From Bradyrhizobium erythrophlei (GTDB lineage Bacteria > Pseudomonadota > Alphaproteobacteria > Rhizobiales > Xanthobacteraceae): DNA of 64,000 bases. Made by a program: the position numbers and the translations under genes. Under the pieces are notes generated by a model. That model was not told the origin of the DNA. It did no database searches and saw only the letters and a program-made list of their open reading frames with translations. Below are positions 51,683 to 59,259 of the stretch, one piece after another (the first letter of the stretch is position 1; every line of letters starts with the position of its first letter). The DNA lies in contig FSRD01000003.1 in the NCBI GenBank assembly GCA_900129675.1, positions 992,001 to 1,056,000 of the forward strand. The letters run 5' to 3'.

Positions 51683-52633
51683 TTGGTTTCCGAAAGCGAC
51701 CTGGAGGCTGCTCTTGATTCCGTCCGGGCTCGGGCAGCCGGATCGGTCGAGGGTATTTTTGGTCCAGCCTCGATAACCTGGAGGATCGACAGGGAAGCCG
51801 TCATCTTTTTGGGTGCCGGTCGTGCCTTGCTCCTTCAGCTGGCGCATCCCTGGGTCGCCGCCGCCGTGGCCGAGCACTCTCGGACCTTTGCGGATCCGAT
51901 CGGTCGCTTCCATCGAACCTTTGACGTTGTGTTCACAATGGTGTTCGGCTCGCGCGACAGGGCCCTTGCTGCTGCCCGACGCATGCATCAGCGTCACGCC
52001 ACGATCGTTGGCCGCTTGCCCGAAGCAATCGGTCCCTTCGCGAGTGGCTCACCCTACCGCGCCAACGAGGTCGCAGCGTTGCGCTGGGTTCACGCGACCC
52101 TGGTCGAGACCGCTCTCATCGTGCACGACCTGGTTTTGCCTCCGCTCTCGGTCGAAGAGCGCGAGCGATATTGGGCCGAAAGCCGGCTTTATGGGGCATT
52201 GTTCGGGCTAACGTCGGCCGACTTGCCGGCGGATTGGGAATCATTCGCCGCCTACAACGCTTCCATGATGCAATCGGATACGTTGTCCGTCAGCGCCGCA
52301 GCACGCGAGGTGGCTGGACAGATCTTCGCCGGCGGACGACCATGGTTGCGGCCGCCACGATGGTACCAGGCCCTGAGTGCCCAGCTGCTGCCAGACCGAT
52401 TGCGCATGGGCTTCGGATTCGTCCTCGACGAACGTGACCGGAAAGCCGCAGAACGTGCGCTTGCATGGATACGACGCGTGTATCCCAAAATACCGACCCG
52501 CCTTCGGTACGTCGGTCCTTACCAGGAAGCTCAAGCGCGACTACAAGGAAAGCAACAGCTCGGCTGGGCAACCCGATGTCTTAACAGAGCCTGGATCGGG
52601 CGGCCCCAATTGGATGATCGCTGGAACAGGTGA
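51683..52633 (+). CDS. Oxygenase MpaB/latex-clearing-like protein (DUF2236)
   Basis: About 316 residues of the DUF2236 (MpaB/Lcp-like) family, haem proteins that include rubber oxygenases and the mycophenolic-acid enzyme MpaB. Conserved parts are FGPASITWRIDREAVIFLGA, LLLQLAHPWVAAAVAEHS and FHRTFDVVFTMVFGS, with the candidate haem histidine in the AHPWVA or EHSRTF parts. TTG 51683, seven bases after GAAAGG, matches the usual start; frames reach back to 51518 with ATG 51617 in between. Natural substrate unknown. Confidence 0.8.
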   Translation: MVSESDLEAALDSVRARAAGSVEGIFGPASITWRIDREAVIFLGAGRALLLQLAHPWVAAAVAEHSRTFADPIGRFHRTFDVVFTMVFGSRDRALAAARRMHQRHATIVGRLPEAIGPFASGSPYRANEVAALRWVHATLVETALIVHDLVLPPLSVEERERYWAESRLYGALFGLTSADLPADWESFAAYNASMMQSDTLSVSAAAREVAGQIFAGGRPWLRPPRWYQALSAQLLPDRLRMGFGFVLDERDRKAAERALAWIRRVYPKIPTRLRYVGPYQEAQARLQGKQQLGWATRCLNRAWIGRPQLDDRWNR

Positions 52634-52701
52634 AGCTCTCCTAAACGCAATCTACAGGGCATGCGCTGTTCAGCTCTGTGCCACAGGCAGTCGTGAACAC
52701 T

Positions 52702-53184
52702 TCAGTCCTCGTGGAGCTCTCCGATATGATGCTGGGCATATAGCTCAAGGCCGATCCTCGAGACGAGATCGATCTGGGTTTCCAGAAAGTCGATGTGCTC
52801 TTCCTCATCGTGCATGAGCTGCTCAAACAGGTCTCGTGTCACGTAGTCCTTGACCGAATGGCAATGGGTTGCGGCTTCAGCGTAAAGGGAGCGCGCCGAC
52901 AATTCGGCTTGCAAGTCGCTATCGAGTACGGCCTTCACGGTCTTCCCGATATGAAGGGATTCCAGCGTCTGCATATTGGGAGATCCATCGAGGAAGATGA
53001 TGCGTTCGATGAGCTTGTCTGCATGTTGCATCTCTTCAATCGATTCCTTGCGCCACGTCTTGGCCAGTACTTTGTAGCCCCAATTGTCGAGCAGTCGGTA
53101 ATGCAGCCAGTATTGGTTCACCGCGGTGAGCTCGTGTCGCAGCGCTTTATTGAGGTATTCGATAACTTCTTTATCGCCCTTCAT
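52702..53184 (-). CDS. bfr: Bacterioferritin
   Basis: A 160-residue ferritin-like four-helix protein storing iron in a 24-mer with haem. Ferroxidase ligands appear in LRHELTAVNQY and ESIEEMQHADKLIERI, with later Glu and His in DEEEHIDFLE. The haem-binding Met is in EEMQHAD. ATG 53184 has GGAGCA-type ribosome site (AAAAGGAGC). A bacterioferritin-associated ferredoxin gene is not adjacent. Confidence 0.95.
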   Translation of the reverse strand: MKGDKEVIEYLNKALRHELTAVNQYWLHYRLLDNWGYKVLAKTWRKESIEEMQHADKLIERIIFLDGSPNMQTLESLHIGKTVKAVLDSDLQAELSARSLYAEAATHCHSVKDYVTRDLFEQLMHDEEEHIDFLETQIDLVSRIGLELYAQHHIGELHED

Positions 53185-53452
53185 GCTCTGCTCCTTTTCG
53201 CGGGTGCCATTCGAATCGTTTTGTCGAGTGGGCGCCTGGAACTTGATGCTTGGCCGACACGATGGAGAGTTTAGAGCGTCAGCGCTTTCGGTTCGAGCAG
53301 TTTGGGGCATCTACCGCTCGCCGGGAGCGGCGACGCAAGGAAAGGGGCGCTCAGCGTTGACTTGCTCACCGTTCGACACACATGAGGCGGATGTTAATCT
53401 GTGCGCCGCAACTTCAAAAGGCGTGGGGAAATAGAACGGGGGAGTTTTGGCC

Positions 53453-53821
53453 ATGATCGAGGGGATCAGCGCGGTCACCCTGGGCACCCATGAAATGCCG
53501 CGTGCTGTCCGGTTCTACCGAGCGCTGGGGTTTGAGGTCCTGCATGGCGGCGAAGGCTCATCATTCACCAGCTTTCGAGCAGGGACAGGTTACCTCAACC
53601 TCATCGTTCAACCTGCCGAACGACGCTGGTCTTGGTGGGGTCGGGTCATCTTCTACGTCACCGATGTTGACGTACTTTACGAACGCGCGCTCGCAGCGGG
53701 ATACCAGCCGGTGACTGTGCCCCGCGATGCCGAATGGGGTGAGCGCTTCTTCCACCTGGTTGACCCCGACGGCCACGAACTCAGTTTCGCCCGGCCTTTG
53801 CTTCCGGCTTCCGTCCAATAG
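53453..53821 (+). CDS. Glyoxalase/VOC-superfamily protein
   Basis: A 122-residue single-domain VOC protein. The motifs ITLGTHEMPRAVRFYRALGF-like start, YVTDVDVLYERALAAGY and HLVDPDGHELSFARP define the fold. Metal-ligand positions are partly conserved (Glu near the C-terminus in HELSF). Such proteins include antibiotic-resistance and glyoxalase enzymes, so no substrate is proposed. GGGGGAG precedes ATG 53453. Confidence 0.8.
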   Translation: MIEGISAVTLGTHEMPRAVRFYRALGFEVLHGGEGSSFTSFRAGTGYLNLIVQPAERRWSWWGRVIFYVTDVDVLYERALAAGYQPVTVPRDAEWGERFFHLVDPDGHELSFARPLLPASVQ

Positions 53822-53993
53822 CGGATCGAAGCGGCAAAGCGCTCGACTTGCATCAGGAAGTTGGCGAGCTTGCCGAGACGGACGGCCATCACCCTGACAT
53901 CAGCTTCGGCCCGGGTCATGCTGTTGTCTCTCCAGCAAAGAACAAAGGATGGCAACGAACGATCGCATCGTCACTGGAATTGCCGTGTCTCAC

Positions 53994-54176
53994 TTATGGG
54001 GTGCAGTCCAGTGCACCCGATTTCAAATTCGACCAGTCGACGGGATAACGATTACCATCGGTGCGCGCCGGTCCGGCGGGCATCGCCTGGCAATTCTCTT
54101 CCGTGCTCGCGAGGTCCGGAAAACTCGCCAACCACACTGCGACAACGATTGCGCCAATCGCAATCCAGCGCGTCAC
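53994..54176 (-). CDS. Small exported protein of unknown function
   Basis: 60 residues from a GTG start. Residues 1-25 (MTRWIAIGAIVVAVWLASFP) look like a signal peptide. The mature part is ~35 residues with two cysteines (ENCQAMPAG and ALDCTP) that could form a disulfide. It belongs to a run of small minus-strand genes at 54-55.5 kb. No family recognised. Confidence 0.5.
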   Translation of the reverse strand: MTRWIAIGAIVVAVWLASFPDLASTEENCQAMPAGPARTDGNRYPVDWSNLKSGALDCTP

Positions 54177-54234
54177 GGGCGTACCAAAAGCCGGTCAATC
54201 ATTCCGATGCGATGCTCGCTCTCAGGTCGGGAGG

Positions 54235-54495
54235 TCAAACCGCTCGTCGGTTCCCGGCAACAAAGCCGTAGATCACGAGAACGATGACCGCCCCTACGAC
54301 GGAGCCGATGAAGCCGGCACTCTCGCCTGCCTTGTACCAATTGAGCGCTTGCCCGAGATAGGAAGCTACGAATGCGCCCACTATGCCGAGGATGGTCGTC
54401 ATGATGAAGCCCGATGGTTCGTTGTTTCCGGGCATGATGAACTTCGCAACAACGCCGGCCAAAAATCCGATGATGATGGTCCAGATGATGCTCAT
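54235..54495 (-). CDS. GlsB/YeaQ/YmgE-family stress-response membrane protein
   Basis: An 86-residue protein with three membrane helices and the glycine-rich pattern of the transglycosylase-associated/YeaQ family (IIIGFLAGVVAKFIMPG, ILGIVGAFVASYLG, GSVVGAVIVLVIYGF). Members are often induced by general stress. A FixK/FnrL-type box is 171 bp upstream (54666-54679), so oxygen-linked control is possible. Confidence 0.88.
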   Translation of the reverse strand: MSIIWTIIIGFLAGVVAKFIMPGNNEPSGFIMTTILGIVGAFVASYLGQALNWYKAGESAGFIGSVVGAVIVLVIYGFVAGNRRAV

Positions 54496-54665
54496 TGGTT
54501 TGCTCCGAATGTTCGATGATGAATTCAGGCGGGTCGCGGCGGTAAACGACCATCAGGCGTGTATTTGTCGACGGCCGTTGGCAGTTCTTGTGACAATCGT
54601 GCGCCTTGCTCGCTGCGCTGACGAGTTCTTTCAAAATTTTGAGCTGGTCAGCCTCGATCGCATCG

Positions 54666-54679
54666 TTGATTTGGATCAA
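54666..54679. promoter_or_regulatory. FixK/FnrL-type box TTGATTTGGATCAA
   Basis: Matches TTGAT-N4-ATCAA. It lies 171 bp upstream of the YeaQ-family start and downstream of the 54748-55074 gene. One of a cluster of such boxes in this region. Confidence 0.6.
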
Positions 54680-54698
54680 GGATCGCGTCGTCCGCCTA

Positions 54699-54731
54699 AA
54701 CGAAAAGGACCACCGGAGCGACCGATGGTCC
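54699..54731 (-). terminator. Rho-independent terminator after the small exported protein gene
   Basis: On the minus strand a GGACCA...TGGTCC hairpin (54707-54731) is followed by TTTTCG. It begins 17 bp after the stop of the gene at 54748-55074. The same hairpin recurs at 55270-55305. Confidence 0.65.
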
Positions 54732-54747
54732 CAAAAGTCCAGGTTCT

Positions 54748-55074
54748 TTACTGGCAGAGGTGCTGACGGCCATCCTCGCCACGGTAATATGTGCCCGGCT
54801 GGCATACAAAGCCCTGACCGTAGGAAGGATAGTGATAGTAGCCATAGGCCCCGGCTGCCGCCGCCGCTCCAACCACCGCAGTACCGTACACTGCCCTTCG
54901 CGTCTGGCGACGCGCAACACCGGCAACGCTTACGGGTGTCAGTGGACGACCAACGCGGGCCTGGGCGCTCTCGACCGACAGCGAAACGCCGCCTTGTTCA
55001 GGCCAGCCGAAGGAGAAAATTGCCGAACACGCGAAAGCAGCAATTGCAAGGGCAGATTTGCTTATCATTTTCAT
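54748..55074 (-). CDS. Small exported protein of unknown function
   Basis: A 108-residue protein with a signal peptide of about 39 residues (KSALAIAAFACSAIFSFG, then SVESAQA). The mature part has a hydrophobic Ala/Gly stretch (YGTAVVGAAAAAGAYGYYH) and ends in QPGTYYRGEDGRQHLCQ with two cysteines. I recognise the type from Bradyrhizobium as uncharacterised. A FixK/FnrL-type box is centred 67 bp upstream of its start, and a hairpin terminator follows its stop. Confidence 0.7.
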   Translation of the reverse strand: MKMISKSALAIAAFACSAIFSFGWPEQGGVSLSVESAQARVGRPLTPVSVAGVARRQTRRAVYGTAVVGAAAAAGAYGYYHYPSYGQGFVCQPGTYYRGEDGRQHLCQ

Positions 55075-55134
55075 GGGTCTTTCCTTTCAAAGAACGCCTC
55101 CGCCGCAGCATCCTGTGACCGGAGTGTGCACTGC

Positions 55135-55148
55135 TTGATCCAGATCAA
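55135..55148. promoter_or_regulatory. FixK/FnrL-type box TTGATCCAGATCAA
   Basis: Perfect TTGAT-N4-ATCAA palindrome, centred 67 bp upstream of the exported-protein gene start at 55074. This spacing is compatible with a class II site around -41 and a ~25-base leader. Confidence 0.72.
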
Positions 55149-55269
55149 GCCAATTGAAGCTAGTTCTTAACGTCGACACGCCGCGGCAAAGTTGGAAGTT
55201 GGCTCGATTGGCGAGCGTACCAAGAAGGATCTGGGCGTCCGCGGCAAGGGAGCGGTCGCCAAGATCAAG

Positions 55270-55305
55270 GAAAAAACGAACAGGCCACCGGAGCGACCTA
55301 TGGTC
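55270..55305 (-). terminator. Rho-independent terminator overlapping the end of the 55298-55510 gene
   Basis: On the minus strand GACCATAGGTCGCTCCGGTGG forms a stem with its 3' part and is followed by TTTTTT (55271-55276). The TAG inside it is the stop of the minus-strand frame at 55298-55510. The hairpin is a near copy of the one at 54699-54731. Confidence 0.6.
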
Positions 55306-55510
55306 TTGCCAGCATACTGCGGACAGCGCCGGTTGCCCTGATTGGCGGATGCTCCAAGTATTCACGCACGAGCCTAACCATGATCAACCCTGCTTCCTCC
55401 TCTGCTGGAACGATAGCAAAGGACGGCGACACGGCGCTCGTGCTTTCGCGACAGATTGATGAGTAGTTGTTGGTACCCAAAGAATGGGAAGCAGCGAGAT
55501 CATGAGACAT
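55298..55510 (-). CDS. Small protein of unknown function
   Basis: A 70-residue frame from ATG 55510 with AAGGGGGA eight bases upstream. Its stop codon lies in a terminator-like hairpin, which supports a real short transcript. The sequence has an amphipathic C-terminal half (LIMVRLVREYLEHPPI) but no recognised domain. Confidence 0.45.
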   Translation of the reverse strand: MSHDLAASHSLGTNNYSSICRESTSAVSPSFAIVPAEEEAGLIMVRLVREYLEHPPIRATGAVRSMLARP

Positions 55511-55744
55511 GAGTACGGTCCCCCTTCGCAGTGGTCGCAGCCGACTGTTGACGAATTTTAGGGGATTTGGTGCGCCCGTCCTCGACCCACATCCCCGAAT
55601 TATTGCTGGTTATCTAATCAACACAAATAAGCGATCACGCCCGCGCGCTCTATTGCCTCATAGGCCATTGTCCTAAAAGCCAACGGCGTAATTCTCGCCA
55701 AGCGAGGCGGCGGTGCACCCGTCACGATCAAGGGATTTCCTCAA

Positions 55745-55758
55745 TTGATCTTGATCAA
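55745..55758. promoter_or_regulatory. FixK/FnrL-type box TTGATCTTGATCAA
   Basis: Perfect TTGAT-N4-ATCAA site centred 68 bp upstream of ATG 55820 on the plus strand. The spacing matches the box at 55135 relative to its gene. Confidence 0.7.
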
Positions 55759-55819
55759 GGGACTTTCGGCCAGCGGGAGATCACTATCACCGCGCTTTTC
55801 TCTCCGTGAGGGCCCTGGG

Positions 55820-56071
55820 ATGAAGTACCTATGCGAATTTATGTCTGAAAGCTGGGCCGCCGTAGCGGCGGTGCTGTGGTTCGTATCGGCAAGCATTAGG
55901 CTGAAAAAGCCAAATCGGATCAGGCAGGGATTAGAGAGCGGCTTTGATGATCCCAAGGCCATCCTCGTCATGGTCTACAAGCAAAGCCGGTGGAGCGCTT
56001 GGGCGGCTATCGCCGCTGGTTTGGCAGCCGTTTTTGCCATCACGGACGGACTTCTGCCCGGTACCCGGTAA
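55820..56071 (+). CDS. Small two-helix membrane protein
   Basis: An 83-residue protein with membrane helices at about 10-25 (SWAAVAAVLWFVSASI) and 60-76 (AWAAIAAGLAAVFAITDG), separated by a charged loop. ATG 55820 is placed where the hydrophobic protein begins. A FixK/FnrL-type box is centred 68 bp upstream, suggesting microaerobic control. No family recognised. Confidence 0.6.
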   Translation: MKYLCEFMSESWAAVAAVLWFVSASIRLKKPNRIRQGLESGFDDPKAILVMVYKQSRWSAWAAIAAGLAAVFAITDGLLPGTR

Positions 56072-56120
56072 AGGACTATTTTGAAACGTTATTTTTTGGC
56101 AGCTGGCGCGGCTAAGTCCG

Positions 56121-56290
56121 TTCGGCATTTTGGATATTGAGACCCAGCGTGAAGCTGTCGCGACCTACCTTAACGGCGGCCGGTGGACCCTGGTGTCCGA
56201 ACCGTTGAGACGCCGGAAGTCGGATCGGCCCAAGTTGGCAGCGGCGTTCTCGCACGCCAAGGCCATTCCGAAAGGTGCCCGCAGGCACCG
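56121..56290 (+). pseudogene. Serine recombinase (resolvase) remnant
   Basis: An internal piece of a large or small serine recombinase is readable: IETQREAVATYLNGGRWTL and KSDRPKLAAAFSHAKAI, which match the IEAQREAV...SDRPKLAAAL segments of resolvase N-terminal domains. The part with the catalytic serine is absent upstream, and the expected KLDRLARN part is lost downstream. A small internal change sits between the two matched parts. Confidence 0.65.
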
Positions 56291-56550
56291 TGATCGCGAT
56301 GCACCCGACGGTCGAACCGGAATTGAGAAAGGGCGAGACCGTCATCGATGCGATCGAACGGGTTCGACGACGCGGTCGCGAACTGCAAGCCGATCTGAAC
56401 AAAATTCGCGCGTCGCCCTGGCCGAGCACCATCGCTAAGCGGAAAATGCGTGAACAGATCGAGCAATTGGCGGAAGCCGGAGAACCGCTCGTGTCAGACG
56501 CGATCGATCACGGTGAGCCGATCGAGTTTCGGACCCGAGCTCGCGGATAA
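56275..56550 (+). CDS. Protein of unknown function beside recombinase remnant
   Basis: A 91-residue frame, charged and helical (DAIERVRRRGRELQADLNKI, then IAKRKMREQIEQLAEAGEP). Possible coiled coil at about residues 20-70. The WPSTIAKRKMREQIE part resembles proteins carried on rhizobial mobile elements. It may be the surviving end of a longer gene, since it begins inside the recombinase remnant. ATG 56299 is an alternative start. Confidence 0.5.
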   Translation: MPAGTVIAMHPTVEPELRKGETVIDAIERVRRRGRELQADLNKIRASPWPSTIAKRKMREQIEQLAEAGEPLVSDAIDHGEPIEFRTRARG

Positions 56551-57005
56551 GTTCACCGGATGCGCCGCTCTCGATCGGTCGAGCATAGGCAACCGGTGCG
56601 TGGGGAGCAGCGGCGGGTAGTTGTGGCCCGCCGCCGTGAACCTTCTGCCTGTCACGGCTCTGTCATAAACCAATGTCAGCCTTGGTCCATGGGGCAGGAC
56701 GACCGGTTATTCACGGCGTTAGCGATCCTCGCGGGGATCGGATCGACGGCGTTGCTCGCCATAGCGCTCGTCCTCTGACTTTCAGCCCGCTTTTCCCTCC
56801 GCCCCGATCCCTGTTTCCCGGCCCGGAAACCCGGTTTACCGCGATTCATGCAAGCGGCCCGGCCCTCGTTAGGACCGAGCCGGTAAACGCGCCAGTGGCC
56901 GCCGCCGATCGGAAGTCCGCCTCGGTCAGCGTCAGGTCCCGGCGGCTTCTCTACCTTTACGCCGCCATGGGCGCCGACGCACAACACCATCAAGCTGCTC
57001 GGAGC

Positions 57006-57019
57006 TTGATCCAGATCAA
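57006..57019. promoter_or_regulatory. FixK/FnrL-type box TTGATCCAGATCAA
   Basis: Perfect TTGAT-N4-ATCAA palindrome inside a 598-bp stretch (56551-57148) with no clear gene. The nearest plausible target is the plus-strand gene starting at 57149 (or 57116), 100-140 bp downstream. Confidence 0.65.
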
Positions 57020-57148
57020 GTCCCGTGGCGAGATAGGCAAGATTGAATTGCCATCGGTGCGGCACGCCTTGTTCAGACCAGCGAGAGGCTGCCGCCCAGC
57101 CACGGGCGACTGGCGATGCCCCTGCAATTCCACCGTGCCGTCGAGAAC

Positions 57149-57370
57149 ATGGAAATATGGAGCGCAACCAGCGACGGCTATTCTTTCGTGATCAGTTTCG
57201 AAAGTCCCGCCGGTCCCGGCTTTCACGGAAGGCCCGGGTATGTGGCGTCATGGCGTCTGGCTTATCGAGGTCGTGGCGCAATCAGGGTCACCGGGTCGCC
57301 CTTTAGAACATTCGAAGAGGCCGAAGCCGCCTGCGATGCAATGCTAAAACACCTGATGAGTGAAAATTGA
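57149..57370 (+). CDS. Small protein of unknown function
   Basis: A 73-residue frame from ATG 57149 (MEIWSATSDGYSFVISFES). ATG 57116 would add 11 residues. It is hydrophilic with a C-terminal helix (TFEEAEAACDAMLKHL), and looks like a cytoplasmic single-domain protein. A FixK/FnrL-type box lies upstream. I recall similar uncharacterised proteins in Bradyrhizobium but no function. Confidence 0.5.
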   Translation: MEIWSATSDGYSFVISFESPAGPGFHGRPGYVASWRLAYRGRGAIRVTGSPFRTFEEAEAACDAMLKHLMSEN

Positions 57371-57795
57371 CGCGATAGCCAGCAAGTTTCGTCCAGCCCG
57401 AAGGAACCCGGGTAAACACACAAGCAGCGGTTACGGCCGAAGCCGTTAGAGGCGGGCCTCGTTGACCAATAGGTCCGCGAGGCTCGTTGCCCTAACGCCA
57501 TGGACACCGCCGCCATTCGTCCGCGGCACCGCCTCGCGCTCCCGGGCATGGGTCTCGCGGAACCGGGCTCTGTCGGGATCGGCCAAGCGACCGCCATGCC
57601 CACATTGCCCTGTCCAGCTTTGACGTTGGCTCGCCTATCGTGCGGATTTGTCGATGTTAACCGGGCGGAGCAAAACCGGAAAAGGCGGATCGCAGATGTG
57701 CCGATGCCGGGCGGTCCCGCGATCCCCCGCGCCGATCGGCGCCAGGTAGGCCCCCAAAAATCTGCAAGCCAATGTCTTTCAGCGACTGGATCCGA
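57371..57795. other. Non-coding stretch
   Basis: 425 bp with no convincing gene on either strand. It separates the small gene at 57149 from the convergent HdeA-like gene. Confidence 0.4.
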
Positions 57796-58092
57796 CTATT
57801 TTGCCGGTCCGACCGTGGTCTCGATTGCCTTCATTAAGGTCGCCTGAGGGTTGGACGCGCAATATTCTGAAACCTTCTCGGCGTTGCGATCTAGTGAGAT
57901 CACATCGATGGTAGTGTCGTTGCGTTTGCCTGCATAGTAACCGTTCAGCCAAAGCGCAACCGCAACTGGGTTCGCCATTTTGCTTCGCATCTGATCGCAG
58001 GTGATTTTCGAGACATCAATACTGACCTGTCCATGTGCCGTGGAGATCAAGAGCGCTGTGAACCCAAAACCAGCCAGAATAGAGCGCTGCAT
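57796..58092 (-). CDS. HdeA/HdeB-like periplasmic acid-stress protein
   Basis: A 98-residue protein with a signal peptide ending near residue 22 (STAHGQ). The mature part has the two cysteines (ITCDQM and SEYCASNP) and the LWLNGYYAGKRNDTTID core of the HdeA/HdeB family, which form a disulfide in the E. coli chaperone. A FixK/FnrL-like site is centred 65 bp upstream of its start and a second at 94 bp. This suggests induction under low oxygen. Confidence 0.8.
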   Translation of the reverse strand: MQRSILAGFGFTALLISTAHGQVSIDVSKITCDQMRSKMANPVAVALWLNGYYAGKRNDTTIDVISLDRNAEKVSEYCASNPQATLMKAIETTVGPAK

Positions 58093-58150
58093 TCTCTTCT
58101 CCTCTCTCTAATGGATGATGCAGAAAACAATCTCACTACGCCCCACAACT

Positions 58151-58164
58151 TTAATCTGGATCAA
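58151..58164. promoter_or_regulatory. FixK/FnrL-like box TTAATCTGGATCAA
   Basis: One mismatch to TTGAT-N4-ATCAA. It is centred 65 bp upstream of the HdeA-like start, the same spacing as for the genes at 54748 and 55820. Confidence 0.55.
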
Positions 58165-58179
58165 ACGTCCTGTTGCGCG

Positions 58180-58193
58180 TTGATATAAATCAA
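58180..58193. promoter_or_regulatory. FixK/FnrL-type box TTGATATAAATCAA
   Basis: Perfect TTGAT-N4-ATCAA palindrome, 15 bp beyond the imperfect box at 58151. Together they make a double site upstream of the HdeA-like gene. Confidence 0.6.
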
Positions 58194-59173
58194 TGGTTGT
58201 TGGGTGGTCCTGTCGCTCGCTACAAACCACACCGACGACCATTTGGCTCGACCCGCCCCACACGAGCGGTCGGCGGAGCGGGACGGGTCCGGCGCTTGCC
58301 CCCAAAACCCCAGCGCCGGAGCCGTTCTTGCACCAGACCCTTCCGGTAGCTTGCCGCACGATGCGAGCCCCTCTAGCCGCTTCGGAAATTCGGCCGCACC
58401 CTCTGCAGCGAAGACCAGGACGCCGCCACATGATGCGGCGGCCAGCGAAGGGTTGACCCGTGAGTACTGACGCGCCGAGATCAAGGAGAGTGAACGTCTT
58501 GTATAGACCCCATTGTCCGCTCAGCAGCGCCGTTCCAACCTCGGGAAGAAGTCGCTTTACAAGCCATGGGCTCTCGGTCGCTGCGTTAGCTCCCCGTGCC
58601 AGTAGATTTCCGACGCGGTGTTGTTTGGCAAAGGGCGAGGTGCCAGCGGCGGCGACTTATTGATCCGTGGTGGATCTGTGGCGGAATCAAAATCCGGATC
58701 GCGCAAATTGTCCCCCAACCACATCGGCTATGTCGGCGCCTGGTCTCCGGGACCTCACTCTTTGAACTTCATAATCTGCGGCGGTCCAGCGTCACGTACA
58801 CTGTTGGGCTTCCTGCCACACAGGAAAAAGTGCTTAAATTTCAATTATTCACTGGTGGCTGGGGAACTAGGATTCCAAGCCAGACACTGAAGCGCCACCA
58901 ACCCCTTCATCAGCCTGTCTTTTCTGCGGCCGTCGATGGATTGCTTGCGACATGGTGGACCACACTCGTGGACCGCGCAAGGAATTTTCTCGGTGGCTTG
59001 AGCGCTGCTCTCAGGTCGGCGCGGCACGGGGGCCGGATGCCTTCACTGCGGGGCAGCTTGCTCGAAACGTTTTGCTTGAGACACCCGATCGGTCCGAATG
59101 TCAAAGCCGGCGGGTGGTCTACAATAGATGCCCGTCGCCGGCGGCAGCTCGGCCGCCATATCCGGGTTTCGCT
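58194..59173. other. Long region without a convincing gene
   Basis: About 980 bp. Short frames on both strands lack ribosome sites and known domains. It contains a tRNA-like fragment at 58856-58884. Base composition is less GC-rich in places, especially near 58820-58860. Probably decayed mobile DNA. Confidence 0.4.
58856..58884 (-). other. tRNA-like 3' fragment (possible attachment-site remnant)
   Basis: TGGCTGGGGAACTAGGATTC on the plus strand reads, on the minus strand, like the acceptor and T-arm end of a tRNA (ending CCA), nearest to tRNA-Gln by eye. The rest of the tRNA is not present. It may be the copy of a tRNA end left by integration, or chance. Confidence 0.3.
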
Positions 59174-59201
59174 GACACTCTAGATTACCGACTAGAGTGT
59201 C
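59174..59201. other. Perfect hairpin upstream of relaxase gene (candidate oriT)
   Basis: GACACTCTAG (59174-59183) and CTAGAGTGTC (59192-59201) form a perfect 10-bp inverted repeat with an 8-base loop. It ends 58 bp before the relaxase start. MobV relaxases act at origins of transfer with such inverted repeats close upstream of their own gene. Confidence 0.45.
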
Positions 59202-59259
59202 TCATCTCCGTTGCGGCTTGCGCGTTTCTATCGAGAATGGTCGGCATGGAGGTCCGATC

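Noticed and set aside
56689..56778. 29-codon hydrophobic frame (MGQDDRLFTALAILAGIG...)
   Set aside because: Could be a tiny membrane protein but has no ribosome site and is too short to support.
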